The notes: generated from the letters alone by a model not told the origin. A stretch of DNA of 64,000 nucleotides from Parus major (GCF_001522545.3 NC_031770.1:21924816-21988815), one strand, 5' to 3'; counted from the stretch's first letter, positions 1 to 14,500 are shown. Made by a program: numbers and translations.

Positions 1-1343
1 TTTGGTGCAATGGATAATGCTGTGGTGTTTCCCTGCCTGACCTGTGAGAGATGAGAGACACAAAATTCTTCCACTTGTAATAACAAAATGACTGAGTATG
101 CAAAACTACATCCCTCTTACAGGCACCCAAAGGGCTTTAAAAAGGCACCTGTGTTCTGTGTCACTTGTTCCTCAGTGCCTGATCTTGGTGGTTTTAGCGT
201 GTCCCAAATAAGCCCTGTACAATGCACACATTCCCTTGCAGTATGGAAGAAACTTGGAATAAAAATTAAGATCTTCAGACATCACAGTCAGCAGCTGTGT
301 CATCCTTTAACAAACACTAAAGCTGCATTGATTGTAAAAATTGGGTTCTTACAGCAACCTCACTCCCTAATCCATTTTCCCCCTTCTTCGCCAAACTTCT
401 AGGAGAGAGGAAAAGTGCATGTTATGTGAGCTATTCCCCAAGCTCTTCCTGCCTTTTTTAGAGCTGGTAAGGCCAGAAAACATCTCTTTTTCACAGATGT
501 GGCAGCAAAAGAACAGGAGTTTTGCTGCTCTTCCAGCAGCGCAGCCAGGAGCTGGCAGGCTGGCCGAGTGCCCTGCCTCTGGCCGCGTCCTGAGAGGTGA
601 GAAGCACCTGCAGCTTTTGGCTTCAGATGGGGACTGTGGATGTTTACCACCAATGGAAAACAGTCCCAAGGCACTAGGCAGGAATGGAAAGGACACAAGA
701 AAGCTGTTGTGACCTGGGAGTACTCTGTACAGCTGAAAAAACAGGATAAAAAAGTAAGAGGCATTGGCTCCTTCCTCTGGGCTTTCTGGAAGAACACCAT
801 TCAAACAAATAAAAAAGATGCAAGATACTTGGCAAATGTTTTCTCTGCCTAACTGAAGCCTTTCTCCCTGCTTCAAAAATCCAAGAGATGGAGGGATCAA
901 GACACATTGACTCAAATTTGCTAATGTCAAAATGTTTCCTTTGCAGACAGATGAAATGCACTTGCATGTTTGGGCATGGCTTCATTTCTGTGTGAGGGAG
1001 AGGAGCCCACAGGCCTGCCTGGGCTCCAGGGAGATCACTGAAGGAGGTTGATTTCCAAACGCCAGTCTGGTGATGGGAGCCCAGCATTCCCCCCAGCCTG
1101 GACTGAACCAATCTGGATCATGCTTGCACCAACCCGGACTTCTAACTGTCTTAAAATTGCAGTCTTGAAAAAAAAGGGTAGAAAAGGAAAGGCTGATTGG
1201 CAATTCATTATCTGTCCTGTAGTCCAAAGCCATGAAATGTTCTCAAGTAGCTTGACTGGTGGCAGTTTGCTATTGCATGGCTGGTGTTCACCAGAAAAGC
1301 AGTTCCTCATGCTTACAGCGGTCACACTGATTGGGCTCGCTTT
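1..1343 (-). other. TRAF5 3' UTR and downstream flank
   Basis: This stretch lies directly after the TRAF5 stop codon on the minus strand. I see no coding exon, and the ORFs present are short and unrelated in content to known proteins. I found neither AATAAA nor ATTAAA on the minus strand here, so the polyadenylation site is either beyond the window or uses a variant signal. Confidence 0.5.
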
Positions 1344-4300
1344 TCACAGTTCCTCCAGATCAGTTAGATCCACGACCACTTTCAAAAAGAGAGTGTCATC
1401 TCTGATGTAGGTGTTCTTTGTGTTCTCCAGGACGGCGTGTGGCACGAAGCGCGGACAGCCGGAGGCAATATTCATTTCTCCATCTGGCCTTTTGAAACTG
1501 CTGCTGTTGGGGTCAGCTCTAAAGACTTCCACAATGTGATTTTTTTTCCCACTTTGGTCCAAAAGCATAAGTGTAACCTTCTGCTTGAAAGGCCACAGCA
1601 GCAGTGAGTCAAACTCACCCCTCATGACCACGAAGTAGAGGGAGATGTGCGTTCCCTTTCCCGAGCCGTCCCCGTTCAGGTAGGCTCTCGCACACAACCT
1701 GTACCCACAGCGGCTGGTGTAGAAGGGCTGGCTGGCTATGGACAGCACACGGCCCTCCACTGCCTCTTTCTTCTTCATCTTGTAGTCTGTGATTTTCCAG
1801 ATTAACTTCCCATTGTAGCACGTGCCTTCCAAAAGCTTAAATCGTTCTTCGTTTTTATTGAGCTGTGCTTTGTGAATATTGATCTGGAGATCATGTTTGC
1901 TGGACTGATCTTCCAAAACAACTGAGAGAGGAGGCAAAGAAAAGAAATAGAATAAAAAAAAAAGAGAGAGACATTTGGTAAAATAAAGCTATCAGAGCCC
2001 TGGATAAAGCAAGAACCCAGACTCAAGCTGGCAAAACTCATCTACCCAAGCCTGAGTACAGGCTATGAACTGTTAACTTTTTAACACTGTAACTGCAGCT
2101 AGTGGTTCAATAAGAAAAGCTGGCAACTATAAAACATGAATGCCTGAACAGTGCCACGGCCTCTATCACAGTGCAGGAACCAAACCAAGGCCAGCTCTGT
2201 GGCCCTGCAGTGCCACTGGAGTTCAGGAGATATTGTGCAGTAGGGAAAGGCGGGAGAACACCGCACACACCATCACAGTTTGGTCTCAGAATGCAAGAAA
2301 AAAGCCCTTTCTAGTGAAGAGCTCCAAATGATTTGGTGTAGCACCAGAGCCTTCACTTAGCCACCAGAAAATCAGCAAACCTCCCCTACCTGTGCAGGCA
2401 AGTGCCAACATACCCATACGCTGGTCGTATGTCTCCATCAGGGCAATCTTCTGTTTCACGTTTTCAATTGTGTCAAACAGGGGCCGCAGGTCTAATTTAC
2501 TTTGCTGCTGGTTTGCCATCTGTATTAGCTGTTTCACTTGTGATTCCAGGCGTGCAGACTTATCCAGGTGACTAGCCAGAGCCTTCCCAGTTCATGCCCA
2601 TTGGAGGAGGGTGGGAAGTAGACACAAGAGATATCCATAAAACCAGTTATTTGCTTTGAATTAAGATACTGAAGTCTTTAGCATGTCAGCACTATCAACA
2701 ATATGATGCATTCAAAGTGCTGTGCTGGCTTAGGAATTTATCCCAGTGCTCCTTCATGATTAATTCAGCTCATTTACAGACTGAGAAGTCATCCCTCATT
2801 CAGAACCCATTCTCACTGCACCACTTCATTCAACTCATTATTTAAATTTACACCTGCACATTTGCCCTGGGCATCTGACCGTAAGGATTTGTACAGTGCT
2901 TTTTGCTCAGATCACATATCCAGACTTCTGTATCAATTAAAATGAAAAGATAATAACATATCATAAGAAATGAGGTCTTTGAGAAGGCTGTGCTATTAAT
3001 GACAACTGTTACTGGAGAAACATATTTCAGGATGCAAGAAAGCAATTGGTAAAAAAGGTAAAATCAATGTCTCACCTGAGTGCTTACCATCAAGTTGCTA
3101 TTGTTACCAAACAATTGTGTATACTGTCTGAATTCTTTCTCACACTTCTTAATGGCATCTGCTAGCTGCTGGATTTTAATCTCTTTACATTCCAGGCTCT
3201 TATACAGGTCAGATATCTACAGATGGAAAAATCAAGTGAGCTAGATAGAGCACTCCTTAATTCACTGTTTGTGAATAAGCACTGGCAAGAACTGCACATA
3301 AGGTAATCAGAGTTTTGAGCAGATCTATGTGGCTCCAGGTGCAAAGAGGCTCCTATCTCTCATTCCCATCCATGATGGTCCATTTGGCTCTACAGTGGGA
3401 CAATATATACTTACATGCACACGTGCATGTGTATTTTTCTGTGTATGTATATGCATTTTTTTCCTTTACTGAGGTCTAACCAGCAGAAGAGATGATTCAG
3501 TGAAGGATACACACTTCAAAACCAAGTTTTAGCAGTTTGGGGCTCTTACTTCTTCCATAAACAAGCGAAAAGTAAGTCCCCCATCAGTTTGGATCCATTC
3601 AGTTAACAGCACTGGGCGTACACCCAGTGTCTCCTGCTGGGAGCCAAAGAAGTGATCTTGAGCAGAGAGCTGCTGTCCTCTGTGCTGCTTCCACACAGAG
3701 CAGTAACTGGGGCAGCTAAATGCTGCTTTTTGGAGCAACCTGGCCAGCCAGTGAAACTTTAAGATGCTTTATCTCTAAACTCCATATCCACTGTAAAACA
3801 GAGACTGAAAGCAAATGAGTTGAGCAATAGCAAGAGGAGCCTCCCACTGTGCCTGGCGTAGAATATACATGCCTGAGCACAGAGAGGTTTCCCTGTAATT
3901 CACTGACTTCACTAGAAGACCATATTCTGTCTTCTGAGGTGTGGAAAGACTATAAAAGGAGTCATTTAAAATGTAGCTGAGCTAAACCAGGCAACAAATG
4001 TAGAATCTCATATCATCCTCTAACCAGTCAAGAACTGCTGAAGAGTTCTCATTAAATATGACTTACCTGTTCTTCCAGTCGGGAGTTCTTGTCTAAAATC
4101 TGCAGCATGTGTTCCCTCAGGGCACTGTTTTCATGTTCAGCAAGTTTCCCTCTTTTAACCTTAGTGAGACAGAGGGGAGAAGTGAAAGAATAAAATAGTA
4201 AGATAAGCAGATTTTTGAAGCTCTTGGTAAAAAATTTAATGATGCAAACATTCAAAATGTCTCCTTTATGCCCTGAAAATGAGGGAAGGGCAGTCCTGAT

Positions 4301-7300
4301 TCTCTAGTGTTTCCGCTTAGCCAGCAGAAATGGTTATGAAAGAACATAAAGTGGTTATTTTAATTATTCTGATTGGTTTGGGAGACAAAGTCCAGTCCTG
4401 GTACAGACAAAGATCCATAAAACAGTACCTTTACATGACAGCCGTACTGCTTATATGGACAGTCCACTTCTGCCTCGGGACACACAGCATGGTGCTTTTC
4501 AATCTGCGTGTATTAAGCAGTTTGTGATTAAATAAATACTTAGTAATTTGAAGCACTAATAAAATCTAAATGCCTGCAAAAAGGGTGAATAAAGGCCACT
4601 GTCATGACACCACCAATGACTTTACCAGGAAAATGAGTACTCAGAATCAATAAGCAAGCCAGGTGTTTTTCCATGCTGCAAAACACCAGTGGCTTGCAGC
4701 GACAGAATAATCCACTTAGAAGATGGGAGATATATCCCTTTTAGGACGGAACAAAGGAAACACTTAGAGCAATGAAATTTTATTGGCATGGGCCAATGTG
4801 GTCTGCAGCACAGCTTTCAGTTTTCATAAATATATGTGACCTGCTGAATTGCAGTATCTGGAAAAAAATAATAGTACCTCTTTTTTCAGAATTATTTGTG
4901 AACAGTTTTGGAGACAAGGCACAGGATAATCAGGACAGTCATTTTTCTCATGGTTCTGAAGAAAAAGAAACAGAACAAGGCAATGGCTTTCATTTTTGTA
5001 AAGCAGTATATACAGAGGAAGCTATGCAAAAAGTAATCCCAAACATACAAATGCATGACACATATCATCTTGTTCATAAGAGAGCATCAATAATTGGTAT
5101 GATTTCAAGCACAATTATTACATTTTCTCCTTCAGCTACTCAGCCAACTTTTGTTTCAGGAGTTAAGTGCCATTGCAATGCTGGAAACTTCTCACTCAGC
5201 AATATCAAGGGGAAACAGGTGCTATGAATTCTTGGGAATGCTTCATAATCTTACCTTTATGTTAATTAACACCACGTATGTGTTACAGTACTGGCACCTC
5301 TCTTCCCGGAATTTACAGTGCTGGCTTAAGTGCTCTTTCAAGTCTTTGCGAAGAATTTGATCCCGACACCCATCATTAGTGCATTGCATGCTTTCAAACA
5401 AACACTGCTGCAGATGCTCCTGCAACACACACCAGCAGATTAAATGCCAAATGGCCAGTGTGACCAGTTTCCTCAAATCAATAATCACCTAAGCATTCAG
5501 AATATGAACGGACACTGTGATTTACAAAGGCAACATATAGCAAATGGTTCTTATTTAAAAAAAAAACCCCTAAGGCAAAGCTGGAACAAGCTAATAGCTG
5601 TAATATATGCTACTTACAGTGTACAGCTGTCATAATCTTTGTACTTAAACCACATTTCTACAATAACTCTGAAGACAATCACGGGAATTTAGTTGATCAT
5701 AAATACACAGAGCTGTTATGAAAATCAAAAGCTTCAAAATTTGATCAAGCAAACCAACCTGATATCGTCCCAGAATTATTTTTGAATTGCAGTCAGGGAA
5801 GTTTTTGCAGAACACATGCAAGTTAAGAACTTCTCTTTTACAGCAGTTGTCTTTGAATACCTTCAAAGGAAGCAAACCAGCCTTAATATGCAGTCACACA
5901 GGATGTTATAAATAATATAAAAGAACATCACTACAGATCTTCTAGGTGTTCAAGTGTAAATGACAATTGTGAGTATGGCTCTTGATAATTCATATTGAAA
6001 ATTTGTATTAAAACTATAAATTAAACCATTTATGACATTTCTAGTAAGCATAGGGGTTTTTTCCCCCAACATAGTTGTTCCACAGATGCTGATCCATCCC
6101 ACAGCCAGCAGGACTAGTAGCACAGGAGCTGTATAACCACTGCCAGAGCCTGCTGTATCTAAAAGAAAGCAGATGGAGCTAACAGGCCCTGAAGGCCAAA
6201 CCAGCTCTGTGCATGCTCCACTATGCTCAAGCAGTGCCTTTGGGATGGAGGCGATGCTGAGATATCCTTTCTGTCACATCTGAGATGCAGCACCGTTCTC
6301 AGCTGTGTATGCAGAACCAAACAAAGCCCTCAGAGCAAACTCTCAGTCTTATTTAGAGATCTTCCTGCATTGTTGTCATCAAAATTTGCAAGTAGAAGAT
6401 GGCAAATGAAAAATGAAAATCATGTGGACAGTCTAATTATAATTTCTTATCAGGAGCAGGAGAAAGAAGAAGGAGATATTTGATTTCCCTGGTATATAGT
6501 ATACTTCCAAGCCTTGTAATATAAATAAGGACAAATGAATCCATTATAAAACAAAACAACCAAAACCAACAATAGCTTCCAAAATAAAAAGGATGAACTT
6601 TTCTTTTCCTCTAAAAGTTACCCAAAAGTAAATGAGGTCTTCAGGGTTAATGTGATCTAATGGAGATAGTCAAGAAAGCAAATTAATAGCCAAGTTAAAA
6701 TGAAGACAATCAGATAAACAAGATATCCTAGCAAGATAGGGGATTTAAAAAGTAAGTCAATAAAATCTCCATAAAAAAACAGACATCTGCTGACTTGGGA
6801 GGATTCAAAACTTTGTGAAATTCTTCAACACTTTACTGGAAATACAGAAGACTAAAATGAAATAACTTCAGAACATGAGGTATAAAATGAAGCTTTATAT
6901 AGACAGCCATAATTCCTTCCTGGGAGAGCATCACTGAGTACACTGTTCCTTTAGCTTTATTTCAGAGACAAAAAACTGCTCTGCCCTGAGGACTAAAAGC
7001 CACCTTGTTCTCGGTTGTCTTGCCTTTCCCATGTAAATGCTGACTGCTGAATAAAACTACAGCCACTTACCTCATGCATTTTTATTGTTTCTTTGTCGAC
7101 AGGACAGGTGGGTACTGCATTTAAGTCTCTAGATCAAAAGAAGAGTCATGTTAACCCACAGGAAATTCAATTTATTTTATTAAATTGGGCTGTGCTATAA
7201 TCTGACTCTGACAGAAGTCAGCAGTAGATAGCATAAAAACAAAAAAAAAAAATCCTTTAAAAACACTTTCATCTGGCAACTACACAGCCAAATTCTGCCC

Positions 7301-8475
7301 ACAGCTCAAAGAGGGCATAAAGCAGCAACCATGAACACGTAACAGAAAGCAGAGTTTGCCCTAAGAGTGTTCAATGGTAAAAACCACAAGATGTTTTTTA
7401 ATTAAGAGGACTTTGTCACTCTCCGACCATCTGCAGCTCACAAATGTCATATCTCAAAAAATCTCACTGTGTGCTTTAAATCCAGCCTTTGTCTACTAGA
7501 AGCAGTGCCCTCCTTGCTACACCAGTAAAAGAAGATCTAATGGCTTCTTTCTTAAAAGGCTTCCAGAAATCCTGTAATAGGTAGCAGGAAAACAGTCACA
7601 GAGGCAGTGTGAAAGGAGTCAACCCAGAGACAAAGCAGCAAACATGAAGCATTCACAAAAGGTAGTTAGTGACATCCGTCCACATGAAGAGGCTCCTCTG
7701 CAATCTTTCCAGGTGAAATGCTGCCCTCAGGTACACCAAAGAGTCCATAATGTATTCCCAGACAGTCTGGGGGCAAACTCATTTGTACCAAGCAGAAGGG
7801 ATGCCAGCAGCCTTGTGATCTGACTGCAGCATTAGGTAACATTAACATCAGTCTTATAATGCTGCTAAATTCAGAGGAATTATACCGAAGCAGATGAACA
7901 CAGCCTAATCTAACCACCAGCACCAAAACCGAGAGACATCAACGCAGCAAATTCCTCTGAGGAGCACAATGGCAGAGAGACCACAGCAGCATCTCACACA
8001 GCACTATCAGCTTACATCAACAGTTTCTTTACACTGACTCCCCTGTGGTTCACCAGCACCAGGTAAGGTCTTCAGAGATGCCTTTAAAACACTGAGCATG
8101 CAGTCACTGGGTTCAACAGAGCCCTTCCATTGACTCCTGCAGCCTCTTACTGGGTCGGTAACATTACTATGGCACTATGCTGATTTATAGAAGATGTGGG
8201 GGTTTTTTTTACGAAAGGGAACAAGGGGAGCTTGCAGACACAGGAGGAGTCTGCTCTCACCTCAGAGCAAGAATGCACTGCTGGCAGAAGCGGTGCCCGC
8301 ATCCCGTCTGGTGGGGATTGCGCAGGACCAGGTGGCAGTAGGCGCACTTGTACCGCTCCTCCAGGCTTTCCACAAACTTGTAGTCGGCGTCAGGCTCAAA
8401 GTCCAAAGAGCTGGTGCTGGAGGAGTTCTGGCGCGTGAAGATGCCCAAGAGAGCAGCGGGTTCGTCACAGGCCAT
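1344..8475 (-). CDS. TRAF5: TRAF5, TNF receptor-associated factor 5 (10 coding exons)
   Basis: TRAF5 is a cytoplasmic adaptor that links TNF-receptor family members (CD40, CD27, OX40, LTbetaR) to NF-kB and JNK signalling. Coding exons in transcript order are 8261-8475, 7071-7128, 5759-5860, 5255-5419, 4878-4955, 4429-4503, 4067-4159, 3088-3216, 2390-2582 and 1344-1921. All have GT/AG borders and matching phases and give 561 residues, close to the mammalian length. Residues 44-83 form the RING (CAYC, CGHRFC, CPVD). TRAF zinc fingers fill about 92-240, a coiled coil about 240-400, and the TRAF-C/MATH domain about 405-555, ending DLTDLEEL. The start is the ATG at 8473-8475 (G at +4), which follows an acceptor inside the 5' UTR; GTG readings further upstream lie in intron. 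No frameshift or stop is seen. The family call rests on recognised RING and MATH sequence and is firm; TRAF5 rather than TRAF3 follows from the zinc-finger and C-terminal wording. Confidence 0.96.
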
Positions 8476-8485
8476 GGGAGCTGCA
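8476..8485 (-). other. TRAF5: TRAF5 5' UTR portion of the first coding exon, with acceptor
   Basis: On the minus strand a pyrimidine-rich stretch ending CTTCCCAG stands just before TGCAGCTCCC and the ATG. This looks like a 3' splice site, so the exon carrying the start codon has about 10 nt of 5' UTR and at least one noncoding exon must lie upstream. The CpG island at about 20.3-21.3 kb is the best place for it. The acceptor is read directly; the upstream exon is inferred. Confidence 0.7.
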
Positions 8486-11400
8486 CTGGGAAGCGAAGCA
8501 GACACAAGGAGAAGCTCTTCAAATATTCCCTGGCAGCGACTCTGCCTCAGCTACTGCGTGCAGCAGGCTGCTGCTGGCAGGAGGGCTCTCATCTGCAGGG
8601 GGGAGACAGGTTTCACAGGGAAACGTGGTGCCAGCTATGGAAGAACAATGAAACACTCACAGAACCACAAAGCAAAGTTTACGCTACAAGCATCAAAGCA
8701 CACTTCTTTGGAAAAGAGCTTCACAATCTGAAAATTATTACACAGAATTGAGATTTTTATGGTTTGGTTGGTTTTTGATTTTTTTGTTTTGTTTTCTTTT
8801 CTTACAGCAGTTCTTAGTCTTAAAAAACTTAAGAGCCTCAAACGAGTCTCAGACACAGCTGGGGAAAACAGAGGCCAAGTTTTGGCCTTAATGTTCACCA
8901 GGAAAATCTCCACTTAAAGTAGAGCCCACCCACATGAATTATAAATTCACTGCACTGGTTCAAGCAGGAGATGGCTTTGTGGTTCACAGCAAGGAGCATA
9001 CAAAAAAAAAAAAAAGGCAGCAGGAAGATTTTACCTTCAGTTTAGGTGTTACAGGAGTTGAAGCCTCTTAATTTGACACCTTTCTTTTTCTTGTTGATCA
9101 TTCATTTCTAGCAGTAAACTCTTATTTTACTTAATTATGTGCAAGTTTTTGGCTGTATTAATTCTGTCTGAAAGAAGTGGTGGGAAAAGAAGAAAAGCAG
9201 GGTTGCAATCAGAAGTGTGACATAAGTTTTTCTTTCAACCTACCATAACATACACAGCACAGGAATGCAACGTTAATTTTCCAATAGGAAAAAGCATCAA
9301 CATTTGTTCCAAGCCTTAAGTCACAAACCTTGAGATTTTCCACCAGTCCCTCAACCTTGCAGCTATTTTTATTTTTTTTTTTTGCAAGGAGCTCAAGCCC
9401 TGGAGCCACTCTGGTTGGCATTTCTTGCAGCTTTGCACTCAGAGGACTTTTTCCTTACAGGACTGTATGAAAGCACAACACACCTGAGCTCCCAGACCAT
9501 TTCATAAGCTCAGTTTTACAGCTGTGCCATGGGGATGCTATTTTCCTTCTGTGTGCACCACCTGCCCTGTCAGTCACTGAAGTCACTCTTACTGGCATCA
9601 GCATCTCTCTGAGAGCTCTCACTCATCTCCTGTAAGGTCACTGAGGGCAGCTGCTGCTTTTGGAGGGAAGCAGGGCCAGCACATCACCATTAACAACCTT
9701 GTGCCTGGCATGAAACAGTGTGCCCAGTGCTGACACTCTGCCCACCCTCCCTCCCTCCCTCCCTGCTGCAGCCCCTCCTGGCCCAGGAAAGCAGCAATTA
9801 GTGAGCTGCCACACAGCACCTCGGGCTTCAAAGAACAACATCCATTTTCCTTTCTACTTTAACAATCCATACTGGGTGAGGAAATCCTGCAGACAGATAA
9901 TGTGCCCGATTCAAAAACACACCAAAGCACTTAACCAATTAAAATGTATTCCACAGCCAACATTTAAGTGCTCCTGCAACTCAGCACCCTTGTTAGTGGT
10001 TACACACAGTATTCACCTCCACAGCTTGTGAGAGTCTCCCTGCCTTTCACCAGGCTGAAAGTCTGACATACTCCAGCACAATTGATCATCTAACACCGGT
10101 AGCCCTCAGGAATATGAGCCGTAATCATATTCCAGCCATTAAAGACTTATTATTCCTACAGGAGTTTGCAAATTACCCTGTTTGGTCCCTCCAAATGAAC
10201 AGCCTTCTGCTTCAAACCAGACGTGGTTGTCCATTTGCTTCTTTCATTTTTAAACATCTTTCCTCCTCTGAAAATGGGGTTCCTGTTTCCCTGGCACCTA
10301 GTAAGAAGCAATTCTATTTTCCTCCCGTCAACCAGAGATGACAAAATGCAGCCTGAGGGATTACCAGTTTCATGCCTCAGTAGCAGATGCCAGCAGCAGA
10401 ATGTGCCTGCTGCTTCTAAGGCAGATGGAGAGCCATCACCATTAATTTCCAGAGCATGGACCATCCACGGGATGAACTGCCTAAGAACTCTGCCGTCAGT
10501 CGGTGACAACTCTGAAACAAGTTTCTTTCCTCTCTTTTTTTACTGCTCTCTCTCCCATTTACTTGGCATCCAATTTCCCCAGTCCTATCATGCTCCAGCA
10601 CTTAAATCATCTAATGGTATGGTTTAGCAAGCTAATGCCACACTGTGTAAAAACACACTAAAAATGAAACCACCAACAAAAAAAATTGTATGTTTTACCC
10701 ATTTTGCCTTTAGGGATCTCCCTTAACTCCAGCAACTCCAGCTGGAGTGACATGTTTTAGGCAAAAAACTTATGGGACACATTAAAAAGAAACAGTCAGC
10801 AGCCCAAAATCCCATCCAGAAACTCCTCCAGAGCTCTCACTGCTCATTAAATCAACCAAAATCACTCCCATTTCTTTCTCCAAGGAGCACTCTGCGGTGG
10901 TACACCACCTTCCAGCTCTCTTGCTGAAATGAGAGCCTGTATGGCTTTAAACACCTTCATGATGCACCCAACCCAGATCCCACTCCTAAAAATGGAGACT
11001 CTTGGCATCTCCATGAACGCGCCTCCTCCACCTCAGCCTCGCCCAGGATAGTATTGCAGGGCACAGGAAAGAGCATCCCAGGGAGAGGAGAGGCTGCCTG
11101 CTCAGAGGGCAGAGCAGAAACCTCTGGGTGCCCAGAGGATGAGGGAGCTCACTGCTGCTGCCAGCCTTGCAGGAGCTTTGCTGCAGGGCTTGCAGCTGTT
11201 CTGCTGGAAGAAATGGGCTGCCCCAGGAGGCGGCCTGGGGATGGCAGTGCTTTGCTCAAGCTGGAGAGGTGCCCGTGTCAGTCAGCTGGGGAGACTCAGA
11301 GGAGCTGAGAAACAGCAGCCCTGTGCCAGCCAGCACACGGTGGGATGTGATCCAAACCAGCCCAGGCAGCGTGTAATTCCCATCCCAGCACTCACCAGTG

Positions 11401-11545
11401 ACTCAGAGTGGCTTGCAGCAGCTTTGCTCCCACTTCTGGCTTCCAGCACACGGGCTCTCTGAACTGAAGCCAAAGGGAAACCGTCAGGGGAAAAAGTGCT
11501 GTTTTATGACAGTGAGAGCACCCAAAGGGTTATCTGAATCAATTT

Positions 11546-11580
11546 CCTGCCTACGCTGATGCCTGGCCAGCGTAGGCAGG
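11546..11580. repeat. Perfect 13-bp inverted repeat (hairpin)
   Basis: The arms CCTGCCTACGCTG (11546-11558) and CAGCGTAGGCAGG (11568-11580) are exact reverse complements around a 9-nt loop. Each arm is GC-rich and holds one CpG. The surrounding DNA is ordinary noncoding sequence inside the probable TRAF5 first intron. I cannot assign a function. Confidence 0.9.
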
Positions 11581-14500
11581 GCCTGAGGTAGCTTTCACTT
11601 CTGTCTGCTCACAGCTTCCAGCAAGGGGAAGGTGTCCTCCTGCCTTTGTGTACGCTGCAATTTTTCAGCACACGTGTGAATTGTAATGCTGGTTTAAAAT
11701 AGCAGAGAGCGGCAGGCTCGTGCTGCATAATGATGCTCTTGTGTCAGACACAGTGCACACTGTAAAGGGATTCTCACTGCAACTCCACTGCAACGGCACA
11801 CACACAAAACCCCCCAGTCTATGGAGACTGAAAATCTACACATAAAAAAAAAAAAGGATTTCCCTGTACTGAAATAAATAGGATTAATTCTGCCCACACA
11901 TAAAAAAAAGTAGTGTGAATCACTAGAAGCTAAGTCCAAGTCCTATTAACAGCTATCAGTGAGTGGGAGCTCAAAGGCAGTGCAGTACAAAGAGCTCCCA
12001 GCTGCATCTTCCCACTACTTCAGCATCCCAGCCCTGCCTGCACCACAAGCTGCACAAGCAAAATGCTTCTGGAACAACTCTTTCTATGCAGATGCCTTAA
12101 CCTCACTGGAAATAATCCAAGTGGGAGAATTTTCTTAACAAAAATAAACTTTATAAATTGTGAGCTATCCTGTTTTAACTACCACCACACCAAACTGAGC
12201 CAAAACATTTTCCAGTAAAATGTTCCACACTTAGAACTGCTTCTTCTTCAGAAACTGAGCAGAATGTAATAATAAGGAGAAAAATCAGCATGGGCATGAC
12301 TTACTAGAATATAAAATTGCATCAACATTTTAAAGCCATGTTCAAACAGCTCCCCTCCAGCACTGCTGCTCTCTATCTACAGCACCAGCAGTCGGAATGA
12401 CAAGAGGCTGTGTGGAACGTTGATATCACATTGAACTACTGTGGACAGATTAACTTCTTCCAGCCATAAAAACATACTTTCTGCACCCAGGAAAAAACAT
12501 TCCTTATAATACGGTTGGTTTTTTTAAAGAGACACTGTTTTTCCTGTTTTCTCTCATATGAAGCCAAGCCCTCCTGAAAGGTTAGCACATTATCCCATGA
12601 GCTGTGACTGCACCATTACAGCCAAAACTTCCAGGACAGCAGAGCCAGGCACAGGCACTGGGTGCCACCATGTCTCAGACTGAGAAGAGAAAATATCCAG
12701 GATGTTATCACAGATCTGATCATCACACATGGACAAGACAGGATCCAGCCAGCAAATGGGGCTGAGAGCCCAGCTTCTGCCAGGTTTCACTGCATGAGGG
12801 GAGGGTGATGCTCAGCCACTCTCCAGGACTGGGGTATTCCCAGCAAAAAGCACCTTCCTCACTTACCAGCTTCCATGTCATACATACAACAGGGCACAAA
12901 AAAAGAGTTATGCACCTACCTTTCTGTAGCTCTAGTTCAGCTCTGTTGCCTTGTCCTAAGACATTGGTTGGGACAAGACTTAGAAGATGCCCTGTCCCTC
13001 CCTCTAAAATTGTCAACCTTTTATGGTAGATCAGAACTGTCTTAGTCACAGTGGGAAAAATTTTGTCAAATTTGGAGGTCTAAGTCACTTCACTGGGAGG
13101 TAACAGGCAGAAATGGGATGGAGGTGAACACATCTTGCATTAAAACAACCCTCTCCAAGCTGCCATATAAACTATTCAATTTATAAACAGATTAGCTGCC
13201 TCCAGTACTTTTGAATGAAAATAACAAAGCTGTATGATTTACTACTCTAAGGCCCTCCAAAACCTCACTATTGTGGGGACAAGAAATATATGCCCTAACT
13301 CAACACACAGAGTGGAAGAGATAACAGTTTGCTAAAGAATGACTGAAAGTATCTATACAGTTTGAGATACATATTTAAGATACAGCAAGTTACATGGAAT
13401 AATGTGAAAACAGGAGATGATGACATCTGACATCTCTGGGGGATCATCCCTGTCCCTTCCAGCCCAAAGAAGAGTTAAAACATTTTGGCTGCTGACAACA
13501 AAACACATTCCCCATGTGGGAGAAGGACCCTGGCTGCATCATGGGTGTCCCTCCAGCACAGAGGCTGAGGAGGGAAAGGATCCCTTGTTGCACCAACACA
13601 GACCCACTGCTAACACTCAGGGTCACCTCAGGAACTGCTCTGATGATGTCCTAATCACTTAAAAGCTGCAGGGCAGTGACCTGCTGGTACCCAGGAGAGA
13701 GTGCTCCTAACAGCAACAATTTCTTATTGGATATGTGCCTGAGCCCCCCCACACCCCAGGGGATGTTGAGGCAGAGGCAGCCAAATACACATTTCCTTTT
13801 GTATACAGACACCACTATACTATTGAAGTTTCAACTGTAATATTACCTCATCCTCAAGGCACAGTAAAACCTTACTAAGCAAGCATCAGTTTGCTCATCT
13901 CCATAGGCAAATTTTCACTAAGCAGAGTACGACAGTGGGGTTTCCTTTGCATAGAGGTACAGTCAAGCATTACAATTAATTCCCATAAGACTAGGCTTCA
14001 TCAGGTTCATTCAGGTTACAACACAGCATTTAAAAAAAAAATTAAAACTACACTCTTACAACTAATAAAGTGTGTCTGGTGCTAAAGCAGCTTTGATTTT
14101 ACAGTCAGTTTACTTATTTGCTTCAGCTACTGTTTTCCCTGGAGGTTCTAAAAATAATTAATTAATTTTGCAATATCAAGAAATCTATTTCTAATCAACA
14201 TGATGCTGTTATGCCTTAAAATAACCTCATTCACAGCTGTAAAATAACCTTGTTGCCATCACTTCTGTGGCAATCCCTGAATGTTTTATCACCTTCCCAA
14301 GAACCAACAGAAATCTCAGTAGGAAGGTTCTGCCTCTCATCCCTACAACATCACGGCACCACTTTGCTGGTTCAGGGGGTGAACTTGTTTCCTGAGATGT
14401 TTTTGGGTCTGCAGCCTTCCCCCCTGTGTGCCAAGCCCTTGAATAGCCCTTCAGAAATGAGAAATAATTCTGGCAAAGTTAAGCTCCTGCCAGTGTTAAC

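Noticed and set aside
4772..5227. 151-residue open frame on the plus strand across a TRAF5 zinc-finger exon
   Set aside because: It lies antisense to the TRAF5 exon at 4878-4955 and its introns, with no recognisable domain; the exon explains the local sequence.
8194..8751. 185-residue plus-strand open frame near the TRAF5 start
   Set aside because: It is antisense to the RING-coding exon, whose GC content and codon pattern leave the opposite strand open.
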